Positions 27,551 to 35,659 of a DNA stretch of 61,876 bases are shown in pieces. Both the position numbers and the translations under genes were made by a program. Source of the DNA: Lachnospiraceae bacterium UBA7143. Lineage in GTDB: Bacteria > Bacillota > Clostridia > Lachnospirales > Lachnospiraceae. Location of the stretch: contig DKWV01000018.1 of NCBI GenBank assembly GCA_002491905.1, positions 1 to 61,876 of the forward strand. Direction: 5' to 3'. Positions within the stretch are counted from its first letter, which is position 1, and the number at the start of each line of letters is the position of its first letter. Below the pieces are notes generated by a model. It was not told where the DNA came from, did no database searches, and saw only the letters and a list, made by a program, of their open reading frames with translations.

Positions 27551-29116
27551 TTATTGCAAATTTCTGAGATAACTGCTCATGGCATCTACACTGGTTGCTA
27601 CCGGCTCAGAAGGCCATGGGGTCGGTTCTAATACGCCAAATGTTCCATTTTGGAGTCTTGAGGAGTATTCTTCTTCTGATATTTCTTCATCGTTCCATGT
27701 ATAAGTGAATCCAATCCTCATACCGTCAGAGTCATATGCGTCCATATATATGCCATATTGCAATCGGCTCACCCCATCCTGCTCCAAACGGTACAGGTCA
27801 TCCTCCCAGTATCCTATATGTCCTATACATCTACTGGAAAAAAGCCCGCTTCTTTCTCCATATTCGGCCATATGCCACATTTGAAACTCTATCGCCGCTC
27901 CGTCCCGAATGTAAATCATGCGGTCATCATCCGCATTATCGGCCACATCACAATACATTTCCGGAATATCGTCATCGTCAATATAAATAAGATAGAAATT
28001 CACACTCCCTTTGGTAATGTCGGAGCTTTCCAGATAGTTCGCATATATTTCATTCCATGCACAGGCAGGGTGTACAATTTTTTCCTTTACTGCATTTATA
28101 TAATCCCCTATCAGATGGTTATTGCAGGAATTATAAAATTCTTCGCCAGTTTCCTTTAGGGGATTATTGCGTTTATATAAGTCCGTATGTCCGAACTTTG
28201 CATTCAGGGAACTTGCATTTGTCTTTTTTTGGTTGCCATTTGGACCATAAGAGTCATAGTAATTATAAACATTGTGGATGTTTTCATATCCGACAGATAC
28301 ATTTTCCTCTGTTGTCAACACTTTGATAGCGCCAAAGGTATAAACATAAATATCTTCTTTTGAGAACTTATTTTCCCATGTTCCGATTTCGAACCCACTG
28401 GTAAGCCTTGCCCCTATCAGGTTGGCAGCAGCGCCACCCAGACTATGCCCTGTAATGAGTATTTTCAGATTGTCTGTTTGTACAGTGGCAGGGTATTTTT
28501 CTATGTACTCGTCAAGCCCTTCCCATATTTTTTCTTCAAAATCGTATATATTGTTCCAAACACGTTCACCGAGAAAATCTCGTTCTCCGCCTTTCATCAA
28601 ATCACCAATCGTTTCTCCAAATGTTTTTGTTCCTCTTGCAGTAATTACTACTATTCTCGTATCAACACCATCTATGTTTAAAGTATCCTGTCCTATTGCA
28701 AAAGCCCCGCCACCAAAAACCTTGCCACTATCATAATAATAAGTTTCACAGGCATAAATATTATAGGAACGATACAACTCCCTGATTTCTTTTTCTCCAT
28801 CCTCCGCCTTAGCGCACATTTGGGCAGCTGCGGATGCCAGTTCATCATTGTAAGTTGCGGAAGGCGTTTCAAAAAGGGCGGAGCACCAATTTTCGCCCAC
28901 ACCGGTATATGGTTCTGGTTCAGATAAAGTAGCGGTTTCTGAATCCGACCTGACAGCTTCTGTCTCTGTATTAGCCTCTGTTGATTCGACTATGGCAGGC
29001 TCCGATATTATTTCGTCTTCTATTGAAGCGGCTTTTGGCAATGGCTCACTTCCGCATCCGCATAATTCTATCGCCATTAAACCAACCACAAAGGTTGCAA
29101 TGAATCGTCTCTTCAT
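27551..29116 (-). CDS. Class 3 lipase-like lipoprotein
   Basis: A 521-residue predicted surface lipase. The signal peptide ends in the lipobox LCGC, followed by a Glu/Ser/Thr linker (about 23-70). The alpha/beta hydrolase domain (about 85-360) has the Lipase_3 nucleophile elbow GHSLGGAA with Ser225. Candidate Asp and His are in YNYYDSYGP and FGHTDLY or NNHLIGD. A second domain (about 375-521) contains NFYLIYIDDDDIPEMYCD, an Asp-rich motif of a module often seen in Lachnospiraceae surface proteins, possibly calcium binding. GGGGGAG lies upstream. The substrate is unknown; lipids or acyl esters outside the cell are likely. Confidence 0.82.
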   Translation of the reverse strand: MKRRFIATFVVGLMAIELCGCGSEPLPKAASIEDEIISEPAIVESTEANTETEAVRSDSETATLSEPEPYTGVGENWCSALFETPSATYNDELASAAAQMCAKAEDGEKEIRELYRSYNIYACETYYYDSGKVFGGGAFAIGQDTLNIDGVDTRIVVITARGTKTFGETIGDLMKGGERDFLGERVWNNIYDFEEKIWEGLDEYIEKYPATVQTDNLKILITGHSLGGAAANLIGARLTSGFEIGTWENKFSKEDIYVYTFGAIKVLTTEENVSVGYENIHNVYNYYDSYGPNGNQKKTNASSLNAKFGHTDLYKRNNPLKETGEEFYNSCNNHLIGDYINAVKEKIVHPACAWNEIYANYLESSDITKGSVNFYLIYIDDDDIPEMYCDVADNADDDRMIYIRDGAAIEFQMWHMAEYGERSGLFSSRCIGHIGYWEDDLYRLEQDGVSRLQYGIYMDAYDSDGMRIGFTYTWNDEEISEEEYSSRLQNGTFGVLEPTPWPSEPVATSVDAMSSYLRNLQ

Positions 29117-29211
29117 CTTTCATTTTCTCCCCCTTAGTGTTTGTTTTTCTCGCCAAAAAACTGCCCTAGCGGGTCGGCTGTAACATTTTTGGAGTTAGGA
29201 GCTATATCTTG

Positions 29212-29246
29212 GTGGCACTTAGTGCCTGCACGGCATTAGGCGCCAC
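29212..29246. repeat. Long hairpin in the gap between lipase and zinc-ribbon genes
   Basis: A 15-bp stem (one mismatch, two G-T pairs) with a TGCAC loop. Arms start GTGGCACTTAGTGCC and end GGCATTAGGCGCCAC. No T-run follows on either strand, so it is not a standard terminator. The rest of 29117-29381 shows no gene. Confidence 0.6.
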
Positions 29247-29381
29247 ACGATAATAGCATAATTCTACTGATTATTATCAAAAAGCGTCATCACAAGGTAT
29301 CTTATGCCTATTGTAGAAAGAAACCTCATATCCAAAAAGATGAAAAATGATTTGAAGAATAATCACCCCTCACACAGAATC

Positions 29382-29822
29382 CTAATCTTCTTTTATGGAA
29401 TTGCCTTGATTAATTCTGCACTGGTTATCTGCAATGATTTTAGTATTATGTGCCACGATAATCAGCAATCTCGTATTTAGCGTAGAAAAGATACCACAGA
29501 ATAAACCGACAATCAGTCCCAGAAAAATTCCGCCTATGGAACCGCCAAACATTCCATATCCCCAAACGCCGCCTAATATACAAGTAATAATAACAAGGAT
29601 ACCAAGAAGAACAGAATAGAGATCCGTATCAGAGCCGATCCCCGGTTCTAACTTTTCATCGGCTGATTCATACTCTATATTGGAATTGAAAACATCTTCA
29701 TCATTTTCATTTTCAACAATGGTTTCCATTAAGCGTATTCCGCAAAAAGGGCACCATGCTTCGACAAGCGGATAAATTTTCCCACATTTATTACATTTCA
29801 TAACGGTTATCATTCTCATCAT
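29382..29822 (-). CDS. Zinc-ribbon membrane protein
   Basis: A 146-residue protein. The N-terminal zinc ribbon has CNKCG and CPFCG, a C-x2-C/C-x2-C pair. An acidic linker (about 37-65) is followed by a hydrophobic Gly-rich segment (about 68-108), probably two close membrane helices, and a short polar tail. Such zinc-ribbon plus membrane proteins are often accessory or regulatory, and no function can be given. GAGGATTAG precedes the ATG and overlaps the end of the upstream lipoprotein gene, so the two are cotranscribed. Alternative Met starts at residues 2, 4 and 8 are possible. Confidence 0.7.
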   Translation of the reverse strand: MMRMITVMKCNKCGKIYPLVEAWCPFCGIRLMETIVENENDEDVFNSNIEYESADEKLEPGIGSDTDLYSVLLGILVIITCILGGVWGYGMFGGSIGGIFLGLIVGLFCGIFSTLNTRLLIIVAHNTKIIADNQCRINQGNSIKED

Positions 29823-29825
29823 CTC

Positions 29826-30740
29826 CTAATCCTCAAAATATGTCAATTCAAACGCATCATAATCTGAGTAGAAATAGACATGCGAACTAAGTATTATCGG
29901 GATTTTATCGTAACGATACCCATCAGGTCGGTTAGGTGTAGTTCCGTTCGGCAAAGCGATAAAAAAGGTACACGGACCCCAAATATCAGAGTCCATTTTC
30001 GCTTTACCAAATATCACCGCATCTTGCTCGCCACAACAGACTGCGCCGCTAGGCTGCATAATAGTCACCACAGAACGCACGTTGAAGAAATCAGCAGCAG
30101 TTGCATCGTGCTCCTGATCGGTAGTAGAAACATGTTTAGTTGCAAGTTGTCCAGCGTATGTACGAGGATTGTCAGGCGTAATCGGGAATCCTTCCGTCAA
30201 ATTCTCTATCATATAAGTCCCAATAATATACTCCAGCTTGTTGCAGCTGCATGTATCGCGGGCATCCCTCAGTAAGTAGCTCGCACCATACAGCGATTCC
30301 TCACTCGGGAAATCCGCTACATCATTGCCCAGCACTTCCCACAGTGCGTACATTGTTTCCGCATCATCTTCCCTGAAAATCGGGCTCAGCCGACAAGTTT
30401 CACGAATCGTGTACCCATCCTGATCCTCGTATTCCACCACATGCGTAGTTAAAAGTGCTGACGTATCGATGTCGATGGTCGGTGCTTCACTTTCAGTCAC
30501 CACTTCGGGCTCACTTATTTCCGGCTCAACAATTTCTGTCTCTTCCGATTGTGATTCCTCTTCAGCCTCCGACTCCTGAGCAACCTCTTCGGTATTCTCC
30601 CCCTCTTCTGGTACATCACTTTCTTCTGTGGACGTCGCCACCGGCACCGAAGTCGTAGTCGAACCGCTATTGCCCCCGCACCCGCTCAAACCAAGCGCCA
30701 ACCCACCGGCCAGTAAGATTGCCATAAAGCGTCTTTTCAT
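29826..30740 (-). CDS. Acidic-linker lipoprotein, unknown function
   Basis: A 304-residue predicted lipoprotein with lipobox LSGC. The linker (about 25-90) is extremely rich in Glu, Ser, Val and Thr, with repeated SEPE and EES units. The C-terminal domain (about 95-304) has no family I recognise. It contains several Cys residues (CRLS, DTCSCNKLE, GAVCCGEQ and GPCTFF) that may form disulfides, and it looks like a compact extracellular domain. The signal peptide MKRRFMAILLAGGLALGLSG resembles that of the lipase-like protein, suggesting a common exported set. GGAGG precedes the ATG. It is followed by the zinc-ribbon gene. Confidence 0.75.
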   Translation of the reverse strand: MKRRFMAILLAGGLALGLSGCGGNSGSTTTSVPVATSTEESDVPEEGENTEEVAQESEAEEESQSEETEIVEPEISEPEVVTESEAPTIDIDTSALLTTHVVEYEDQDGYTIRETCRLSPIFREDDAETMYALWEVLGNDVADFPSEESLYGASYLLRDARDTCSCNKLEYIIGTYMIENLTEGFPITPDNPRTYAGQLATKHVSTTDQEHDATAADFFNVRSVVTIMQPSGAVCCGEQDAVIFGKAKMDSDIWGPCTFFIALPNGTTPNRPDGYRYDKIPIILSSHVYFYSDYDAFELTYFED

Positions 30741-30850
30741 CTTTCCCTTTTCCTCCTTACCCCCTGTATACCTTGTCTTTCTTTCATGCTACCATACCGT
30801 CTGATTTATCACAATAAAATTATCAAAAAGCAGGAAACATCTTTTAAAGC

Positions 30851-32203
30851 TTACAAAAACGGCGTCATATACAGAGGAAGATAGACAATGCCATTTTCCT
30901 CTTTCACATCTCCCGTATGCATTACATAAGGAATATATGTCTGCTCTTTGTACTTTTCCATAAACTTACGCAGGGATGAGAGCGTGTAATTTTTGCCGGA
31001 CTTCACCTCAATCGGCGAAATATTATGTCGGCTGCTTATTTTATCTTTCGCGATCAAAAAATCAATTTCCATTCGGGAAGAGCTGTCAGTTCGAGACGCA
31101 TTCGAATAAAAATACAGCTTATGCCCTTTCGCAGCCAGCATCTGCGCGACAATATTTTCTACAATCATTCCCACATTCACTTCCAGTTTGTCAAACAGCA
31201 GTTTTTTATATATTTCTTCGCTGACAATTCCGTTTTCGTCAAAAGCATGGCTGATCAATAAGCCGGTATCCGCCATATAACATTTTAGAGTCATACGGTC
31301 ACGGTTCAGTCTCAACCCTATATTGGGCGCCGTAGACCGATAACAGATATTCACAACCATAGCGTCGTCCAGCCAAAAAATCGCATCCTCGTATTCCCGT
31401 AAACGCGCCTCCTTTTTCAGGGAAGAAAACTTAAATTTTTTCTCATGCTTTTGAAGCTGTGAAGGAATTTCATCAAAGATGCTTTCTACCTTCATTTCAT
31501 ATCCGGCAGCATATTTAATCATATCTGCACGATAAAGGGTCAAAATATCCCTTTTCACGCGATCTACCTTATCAAAGTCCCTTCCTTCGGCATACTCCCG
31601 TACGGCCTGCGGCATACCGCCTACAATCAAATATTGGCGGAAATAGTCCATTGCTTTCCGATGCAGCGCCTGCCCCATCGGTTTCTTTTCCGCAAAACTT
31701 TTCTTCATAATTTCCATAAGCGTATCGTTTCCAAGCGCCCATAAAAACTCCTCAAAATCCATGGGATACATCTTGATATGTCTCTCTTCGGACGGAATTA
31801 CAATATCGCGGACATTTCTTTTAAGCGACATCAGAGAACCCGTTTCCATATAATCATATCTGCCGTCTTCCACAAGATACTTAATAGCTGTACGGGCTCT
31901 GGGAAAAAGCTGCACTTCATCAAAAATAAGTAAAGACTCCCTCTCATACAGTTTCACATTATAATAGCCGGACAAATACATAAAAAACGTGTCCAGGTCA
32001 TTCAAATACAGGACAAACAATTCCTTGACGCTTTCATCTACCCTGTTAAAATCAATTAAAATATAGCTTTTATATTCTGCCTTTGCAAATTTTTCTGCAA
32101 TATAGCTTTTCCCTACACGCCGCGCCCCGTCGATCAACAGAGCATTTTTTCCCTTCTCTTCCCTCTTCCATTGCAAAAATTCATTGTAAATCTTACGTTT
32201 CAT
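30851..32203 (-). CDS. AAA_14/DUF4143 ATPase with nuclease-like C-terminus
   Basis: A 450-residue STAND/AAA-type ATPase. Walker A is GARRVGKS near residue 28, Walker B is LLIFDEVQ near 90, and sensor-like ETGSLMSL is near 120. The middle region is winged-helix-like. The C-terminal DUF4143 domain contains MEIDFLI and, about 17 residues later, IEVKSGKNY, a PD-(D/E)xK-like nuclease signature. The ATG at 32203 has AGAGGTGAATAC; codons further upstream are unlikely to be used. The family is abundant in Bacteroidetes and Clostridia and its cellular role is unsettled. Its upstream DNA carries four iterons in a 55-bp duplication. Confidence 0.88.
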   Translation of the reverse strand: MKRKIYNEFLQWKREEKGKNALLIDGARRVGKSYIAEKFAKAEYKSYILIDFNRVDESVKELFVLYLNDLDTFFMYLSGYYNVKLYERESLLIFDEVQLFPRARTAIKYLVEDGRYDYMETGSLMSLKRNVRDIVIPSEERHIKMYPMDFEEFLWALGNDTLMEIMKKSFAEKKPMGQALHRKAMDYFRQYLIVGGMPQAVREYAEGRDFDKVDRVKRDILTLYRADMIKYAAGYEMKVESIFDEIPSQLQKHEKKFKFSSLKKEARLREYEDAIFWLDDAMVVNICYRSTAPNIGLRLNRDRMTLKCYMADTGLLISHAFDENGIVSEEIYKKLLFDKLEVNVGMIVENIVAQMLAAKGHKLYFYSNASRTDSSSRMEIDFLIAKDKISSRHNISPIEVKSGKNYTLSSLRKFMEKYKEQTYIPYVMHTGDVKEENGIVYLPLYMTPFL

Positions 32204-32220
32204 GTATTCACCTCTTTTCA

Positions 32221-32342
32221 TTTCACGAAATCAAGATTTTTACAATCCCTATTTTATCACATAATCAAGATTTTTATAACCATCCTTTTTCACGAAATCA
32301 AGATTTTTACAATCCCTATTTTATCACATAATCAAGATTTTT
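32221..32342. repeat. Perfect 55-bp direct duplication with four AATCAAGATTTTT iterons
   Basis: The segment 32221-32275 is repeated without change at 32288-32342, with a 12-base spacer. Each copy contains AATCAAGATTTTT twice, giving iterons at 32229, 32263, 32296 and 32330, spaced 34, 33 and 34 bases, about three helical turns. The repeat lies between the divergent ATPase and sigH genes. Confidence 0.92.
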
Positions 32343-32370
32343 CAAAAATCTGTATTTCTGTGCAGGGACA

Positions 32371-32379
32371 TGCTATACT
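32371..32379 (+). promoter_or_regulatory. Extended -10 promoter of sigH
   Basis: TGCTATACT, an extended -10 element 45 bases before the sigH start and 28 bases from the last iteron. The -35 is poor. Confidence 0.5.
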
Positions 32380-32423
32380 TAACAGGGAAAAAGAAAGACA
32401 GCTTATCTTCAAAAGGGACGACT

Positions 32424-33038
32424 ATGCAGGACAATTACAACGGCTACAATGACGAAGAACTCCTGATCCGCCTGCGGGACGGTGAATCAGGCATCACAGA
32501 TTACATTATGAACAAATATAAGAACCTGGTGAGAAACAAGGCCAAATCTATGTACATTCTGGGTGCGGACAGCGAAGACCTGATCCAGGAAGGCATGATC
32601 GGCCTCTTTAAGGCCATCAGGGACTACGACAGCGGCCGGGACGCCAGCTTTTTCACCTTCGCGGACCTGTGCGTCTCCAGACAGATGTACACGGCCGTGC
32701 AGGCTTCCAGAAGGCAGAAGCATATCCCTTTAAATAATTATATCTCCCTCTACGGAAACGCCTCCGAAAGCCACGATGGTGAAGGGGAAGCGCTCGTCAA
32801 CGTACTGGCCTCCGGCTCCGGCTTAAATCCTGAGGAACTTGTGATTGATAAGGAAAATGTGGACAGATTGGAAATGCTTATTGAACGGGAGTTGAGCAGT
32901 TTTGAAAAACAGGTGCTCGACCTGTACCTGACAGGCATGGGATACCAGCAGATCGCGAAGGTGCTGGGACGTGACGACAAATCCACTGACAACGCCCTCC
33001 AGAGAATCAAGACGAAACTCCGAAGGGCGATGAAATAA
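32424..33038 (+). CDS. sigH: RNA polymerase sigma-H-like factor
   Basis: A sigma-70 family factor of the SigH/Spo0H group, which in spore-formers starts stationary-phase and sporulation gene expression. It has 204 residues. Region 2 includes NKYKNLVRNKA, DSEDLIQEGMIGLFKAIRDYD and FFTFADLCVSRQ. Region 4 includes FEKQVLDLYLTGMGYQQIAKVLGRDDKSTDNALQRIKTKLR. An upstream in-frame ATG at 32370 overlaps the promoter; the ATG at 32424 with AAAGGGA is preferred. Confidence 0.92.
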   Translation: MQDNYNGYNDEELLIRLRDGESGITDYIMNKYKNLVRNKAKSMYILGADSEDLIQEGMIGLFKAIRDYDSGRDASFFTFADLCVSRQMYTAVQASRRQKHIPLNNYISLYGNASESHDGEGEALVNVLASGSGLNPEELVIDKENVDRLEMLIERELSSFEKQVLDLYLTGMGYQQIAKVLGRDDKSTDNALQRIKTKLRRAMK

Positions 33039-33060
33039 ATGAAACTCTTTATTCATTTAA

Positions 33061-33597
33061 TTATGCTTTTTTACATCCGGGACACGCTTCACATCCCTTC
33101 GATACATCCACGCTGTACAACTCTCTGGGGCTGGTGAGCAGACATACGGCCTGGGCGGATATCCCTTCACCGCTCCCGGTAAAACCCAACCCCTCCTCGG
33201 TGGTGGCCTTCACGTTCACCTGTGATATTTCCATGCCAAGAGTTTTCGCAATATTCTCCCGCATCTGATCAATATACGGACGCATTTTAGGCGCCTGCGC
33301 GATAATTGTTGCGTCGATATTTTCCACCAGAAACAGGTTTTCCTCCAAAAGCTTCGCCACATGCTCCAGAAGTTTCATGGAAGAAACGCCCTTGTAGGCG
33401 GGATCACTGTCCGGGAAATGCTTCCCGATATCCCCAAGCGCCGCAGCGCCCAGAAGCGCATCCATCACGGCGTGAAGCAGCACATCCGCGTCAGAATGGC
33501 CGAGAAGCCCCCTCTCGTAAGGAATCTCCACACCGCCGATGATACACTTTCTGTCTTCCGTCAATCTGTGTACGTCGTATCCCATCCCGATTCTCAT
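33061..33597 (-). CDS. ispF: 2-C-methyl-D-erythritol 2,4-cyclodiphosphate synthase with Cys-rich tail
   Basis: Fifth enzyme of the MEP isoprenoid pathway, a homotrimer with zinc. The ligands Asp8 and His10 are in GYDVHRL, and the third His is in GHSDADVLLHAVMDAL. The substrate loop HFPDSDPAYKG and the C-terminal KATTEEGLGFTGSGEGISAQAV are present. The ATG at 33597 has GGGAGGAGA upstream; nine extra upstream codons are not IspF-like. The product is 178 residues, about 20 longer than usual, because of a tail ending in GCEACPGCKKA, a C-x2-C-x2-C pattern that could bind metal. It follows coaBC on the same strand and converges with sigH. Confidence 0.93.
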   Translation of the reverse strand: MRIGMGYDVHRLTEDRKCIIGGVEIPYERGLLGHSDADVLLHAVMDALLGAAALGDIGKHFPDSDPAYKGVSSMKLLEHVAKLLEENLFLVENIDATIIAQAPKMRPYIDQMRENIAKTLGMEISQVNVKATTEEGLGFTGSGEGISAQAVCLLTSPRELYSVDVSKGCEACPGCKKA

Positions 33598-33648
33598 AGC
33601 CTGTCTCCTCCCTTTCCCTTGCAAAAGCGCCTCGAACTGTCATCGCGC

Positions 33649-34836
33649 TTACAGGGTCATGAGCCGGTCAAGCAGCCGGTCCGCCACTTCCTCCTTGGAA
33701 AGGAGCGGAAGTTCCTCCGTCCCCTGTTTCGTAAGCAAAGTCACCACGTTGGTATCCGTGCCAAAGCCCGCGCCTTCCTGCTTCAAATTGTTCGCCACAA
33801 TCATATCAATCTTCTTTTTCTCAAGCTTTGCCCGGGAATTTTCCAGCAGATGCTCCGTCTCCATAGAAAAGCCGCACAGAATCTGTCCTTCCCGCCGGTG
33901 TGCCCCGAGCCACGCGAGGATATCCTCCGTCCGTTCCAGTTCCACGGATAGCTCGCCGTCCTTTTTCTTGAGTTTTTCATCCGCCGCCGCGCGGGGCCTG
34001 TAATCCGCCACCGCCGCCGCCTTGACAATGATGTCCTGCTCCGGCGCAGCTTCCTTTACCGCCTGTGCCATATCCGCCGCTGAGACGACAGGTACGACAC
34101 GCACTCCGGCGGGCGGCGCAAGCGCCGTCTTCCCCGATACAAGTGTCACATCCGCTCCGCGGCGCATGGCCGCCACCGCGATGGCATACCCCATCTTCCC
34201 GGTGGAATGATTGCTGATATACCGCACCGGGTCAAGTTTTTCCTGAGTGGGTCCCGCCGTGACCAGCACTTTTTTCCCGGCGAGATCCTTGGGCGTGAGC
34301 GCCCGCACCACCGCTTCATACAGAACCTCCGGCTCCGGCATCTTGCCTTCCCCGGTATCCCCGCAGGCCAGATAACCGCTCGCCGGTGTAATCACTTCCA
34401 TTCCGTAGCGCGAAAGCTGTTTTATATTATCCTGCACAATCGGATTCTGATACATTCTGGTGTTCATGGCCGGCGCAAAAATTTTCGGACATTTACAGGC
34501 AAGGAGCGTAGTCGTCAGCATATCGTCCGCAATCCCGTGCGCCGCCTTGGCGATCACGTTGGCGGAAGCGGGCGCCACCAGAAAGACGTCAGTCTGCTTC
34601 GCCAGCGATACATGCTCCACCTGAAACTCAAAATTCCGGTCAAAAGTGTCCACCAGACACCTGTTGCCCGTCAAGGACTCAAAGGTAATTGGATTGATGA
34701 AATTGGTGGCGTTTCGCGTCATAACCACCGTCACGTCCGCCTGCTTCTTCACAAGCATACTGGCCAGGGATGCGATCTTGTAGGCCGCAATGCTGCCCGT
34801 CACACCAAGGACAATATGTTTTCCTTTAAATAACAT
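33649..34836 (-). CDS. coaBC: Bifunctional phosphopantothenoylcysteine decarboxylase/phosphopantothenate-cysteine ligase
   Basis: Two consecutive steps of coenzyme A synthesis in one 395-residue flavoprotein. The CoaC half (1-180) has GVTGSIAAYK, His75 in VEHVSLA, PAMNTRMY near 122 and the catalytic Cys158 in LACGDTGEGKM. The CoaB half (190-395) has VTAGPTQEKLDPVRYISNHS and KAAAVADYRP. GAGGAG precedes the ATG. It is preceded by coaX and a panT-like transporter gene, so the three genes cover pantothenate uptake, phosphorylation and conversion to phosphopantetheine. Confidence 0.96.
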   Translation of the reverse strand: MLFKGKHIVLGVTGSIAAYKIASLASMLVKKQADVTVVMTRNATNFINPITFESLTGNRCLVDTFDRNFEFQVEHVSLAKQTDVFLVAPASANVIAKAAHGIADDMLTTTLLACKCPKIFAPAMNTRMYQNPIVQDNIKQLSRYGMEVITPASGYLACGDTGEGKMPEPEVLYEAVVRALTPKDLAGKKVLVTAGPTQEKLDPVRYISNHSTGKMGYAIAVAAMRRGADVTLVSGKTALAPPAGVRVVPVVSAADMAQAVKEAAPEQDIIVKAAAVADYRPRAAADEKLKKKDGELSVELERTEDILAWLGAHRREGQILCGFSMETEHLLENSRAKLEKKKIDMIVANNLKQEGAGFGTDTNVVTLLTKQGTEELPLLSKEEVADRLLDRLMTL

Positions 34837-34852
34837 ATGCTATTCTCCTCAG

Positions 34853-34878
34853 AGAATGCCCGCATTCTGGCATTCTCA
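34853..34878 (-). promoter_or_regulatory. Hairpin in the coaX-coaBC gap
   Basis: GAGAATGCC and GGCATTCTC form a 9-bp stem around a seven-base loop, just before the coaBC ribosome binding site. There is no T-run, so it is not an obvious terminator; a translational or stability role is possible. Confidence 0.55.
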
Positions 34879-34891
34879 AATACTTTTCGCG

Positions 34892-35659
34892 TTAGTCTAT
34901 ATTTTTGTGATAAATCAGCCCAAGCCCCTTCAGGGTAAGCTCATTGTCGCAGATGATTTCTCTCTTACAGTAAGGCACAATGCTCCCCGCAAGACCGCCC
35001 GTGGCCACCACCGGCGCCTCGTACCCGAGCTCGTCATAAATGCGCTCGATCATGCCATCCAGACATGCCGCCTGTCCCATCACAATACCGCTCTTCATAC
35101 AGTCTATGGTATTCCTGCCGATCACTTTCTTCGGCGGCTCCAGGCTGATGCGCGGGAGCTGGGAAGTGCGGTTTACCAGCGAATCCAGCGAAACCTTCAC
35201 CCCCGGCAGAATCATGCCTCCGATATAGTTTTTATTATTGTCCACCACGCTGATGGTGGTGGCCGTTCCCATGTCAATCATGATAATCGGCGCGCCATAA
35301 TACTGCAGTCCGGCCACCGCATTGACCACCAGATCCGAGCCAAGCTGCGCCGGATTATCCATCAGGATGTTTAAGCCTGTTTTGAGCCCCGGCCCCACCA
35401 GCAGGGGCGTCCTGTGAAACAGTTTCTCAAGAGCCGCCTTTACAATATTGTTGAGAGGCGGCACAACGGAGGAGATAATGCTCCCGGTGATGTCATCCAC
35501 ACCGATGTGGTACAGATCAAATAACGCCCGAAATTCCACCACGTACTCCAGCTCCGTGTTAGCCTGATTGGTGGACACGCGCTCCACGAAGCACACTTTT
35601 TCCTTGTCCATACAACCGATGACAATATTCGTATTGCCGATATCCACTGCTAAAATCAT
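34892..35659 (-). CDS. coaX: Type III pantothenate kinase
   Basis: Phosphorylates pantothenate, the first step of coenzyme A synthesis. It is a 255-residue ASKHA-fold enzyme of the CoaX type, which is not feedback-inhibited by CoA in characterised members. The phosphate loop is DIGNTN at residues 6-11. The substrate Asp region includes NPAQLGSDLVVNA and IDMGTATTISV, and VVATGGLAGSI supplies the adenosine loop. The ATG overlaps the end of the panT-like gene by four bases (ATGA), which is strong evidence for coupled expression. Confidence 0.95.
   Translation of the reverse strand: MILAVDIGNTNIVIGCMDKEKVCFVERVSTNQANTELEYVVEFRALFDLYHIGVDDITGSIISSVVPPLNNIVKAALEKLFHRTPLLVGPGLKTGLNILMDNPAQLGSDLVVNAVAGLQYYGAPIIMIDMGTATTISVVDNNKNYIGGMILPGVKVSLDSLVNRTSQLPRISLEPPKKVIGRNTIDCMKSGIVMGQAACLDGMIERIYDELGYEAPVVATGGLAGSIVPYCKREIICDNELTLKGLGLIYHKNID

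Noticed and set aside
29270..30835. TTATCAAAAAG repeats as island attachment sites
   Set aside because: The shared core is short and AT-rich, and no recombinase gene is present, so it is only mentioned with the tRNA inverted repeat.
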